Positions 63,847 to 64,000 of a stretch of 64,000 bases of DNA are shown here, one piece after another. Each line of letters starts with the position of its first letter. The first letter of the stretch is position 1. Origin of the DNA: Mycolicibacterium moriokaense (GTDB lineage: Bacteria; Actinomycetota; Actinomycetes; Mycobacteriales; Mycobacteriaceae). The position numbers and the translations under genes are program-made. The notes under the pieces were generated by a model. That model saw nothing but the letters and a program-made list of their open reading frames with translations, was not told the origin of the DNA and ran no database searches. The stretch covers positions 62,001 through 126,000 of the forward strand of contig NZ_QQBJ01000004.1 in assembly GCF_003347205.1 (NCBI RefSeq). The letters are read 5' to 3'.

Positions 63847-64000
63847 GTGAGGAATACCGACAAACTGTGGTCGCTATCCGTGGCAGGTAGCGCACTGGGC
63901 GCGGTCGCGGCCGCGATGCTGGCCGCGCCTGCCGCGCATGCCGATCCCGAACCGCCTGTGCCGCCACTGCCGCCAGGACCGGAGCAACCGATCGCGACTC
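63847..64000 (+). CDS. Secreted protein, 5' part only
   Basis: The first 51 codons are inside the window; the gene runs off the right edge. Signal peptide RNTDKLWSLSVAGSALGAVAAAMLAAPAAHADP with cleavage near AHA-DP, then a Pro-rich start of the mature part (EPPVPPLPPGPEQP). GTG 63847 has AAGGGGG upstream. Function cannot be read. Divergent from CYP125 across the KstR-like motif. Confidence 0.75.
   Translation, partial: MRNTDKLWSLSVAGSALGAVAAAMLAAPAAHADPEPPVPPLPPGPEQPIAT

Overview
The window is high-GC actinobacterial DNA from a mycobacterium, probably an environmental Mycolicibacterium-type species. Evidence: antigen 85 mycolyltransferase, cyclopropane mycolate synthase, PimC-like mannosyltransferase, MspA-family proteins, CYP124 and CYP125, and a gene order that, from memory of M. 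tuberculosis H37Rv, recalls Rv1872c (lldD2), Rv1873 (DUF1810), Rv1874/Rv1875, Rv1876 (bfrA), Rv1877 (MFS) and Rv1878 (glnA3). That backbone runs from about 1 to 29.8 kb and is interrupted by accessory blocks. Coding density is very high, many genes overlap by 4 bp (ATGA/GTGA), and I saw no tRNA, rRNA, IS element, prophage or CRISPR array.

1-10 kb: truncated lldD2, then an overlapping pair of membrane adenylate/guanylate cyclase and MscS channel with a cyclic-nucleotide-binding-like domain, DUF1810, then a leftward five-gene run (TetR, ABC-2-like permease, TPR protein, deaminase, GH13 glycosidase) behind a near-perfect TetR palindrome. 10-20 kb: DoxX, cupin, a three-gene set that looks like biuret use (permease, biuret-hydrolase-like cysteine hydrolase, allophanate-hydrolase-like amidase), a PaaI thioesterase, a large arylsulfatase and a FUSC protein.

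19.9-22.2 kb: the most striking block. Four leftward genes, each overlapping the next by GTGA, match thiocyanate hydrolase: beta (scnB), alpha (scnA), the cobalt-type catalytic gamma subunit (scnC, CTLCSC claw motif), and a small second beta-like protein resembling the P15K activator. A CbtB-type cobalt transporter gene is transcribed divergently, and a 17-bp palindrome lies between the two. The expected reaction is thiocyanate to carbonyl sulfide plus ammonia.

22-32 kb: EthD-like and PPOX-fold proteins, enoyl-CoA hydratase, an iron-storage group (bfd plus an internally duplicated protein, divergent from bfrA, with an IdeR-like box between), MFS pump, a CMD-family gene behind a perfect KstR-consensus site, GlnA3-like protein, LEH-fold hydrolase, SDR and a Tat lipoprotein dienelactone hydrolase. 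32-38 kb: secreted proteins including tandem MspA-family paralogues with a shared upstream leader, PimC, YoaK. 38-49 kb: cupredoxin lipoprotein, HAD phosphatase, CYP124, Baeyer-Villiger monooxygenase, HSL-type esterase, a Trp/Asp/Asn-rich secreted protein, SRPBCC, methyltransferase, and a secreted thioredoxin/CcdA redox pair. 49-64 kb: antigen-85C-like protein, a MarR-GNAT fusion regulator facing a mycolate cyclopropane synthase, a decayed GNAT gene, agmatinase-like enzyme, TetR/DUF2867, threonine-dehydratase-like enzyme, mycobacterial membrane proteins, a FadR-type regulator overlapping a sterol-desaturase-family gene, CYP125, and the start of a secreted protein.

All functional names are inferences from sequence patterns and remembered family members; no database search was possible.
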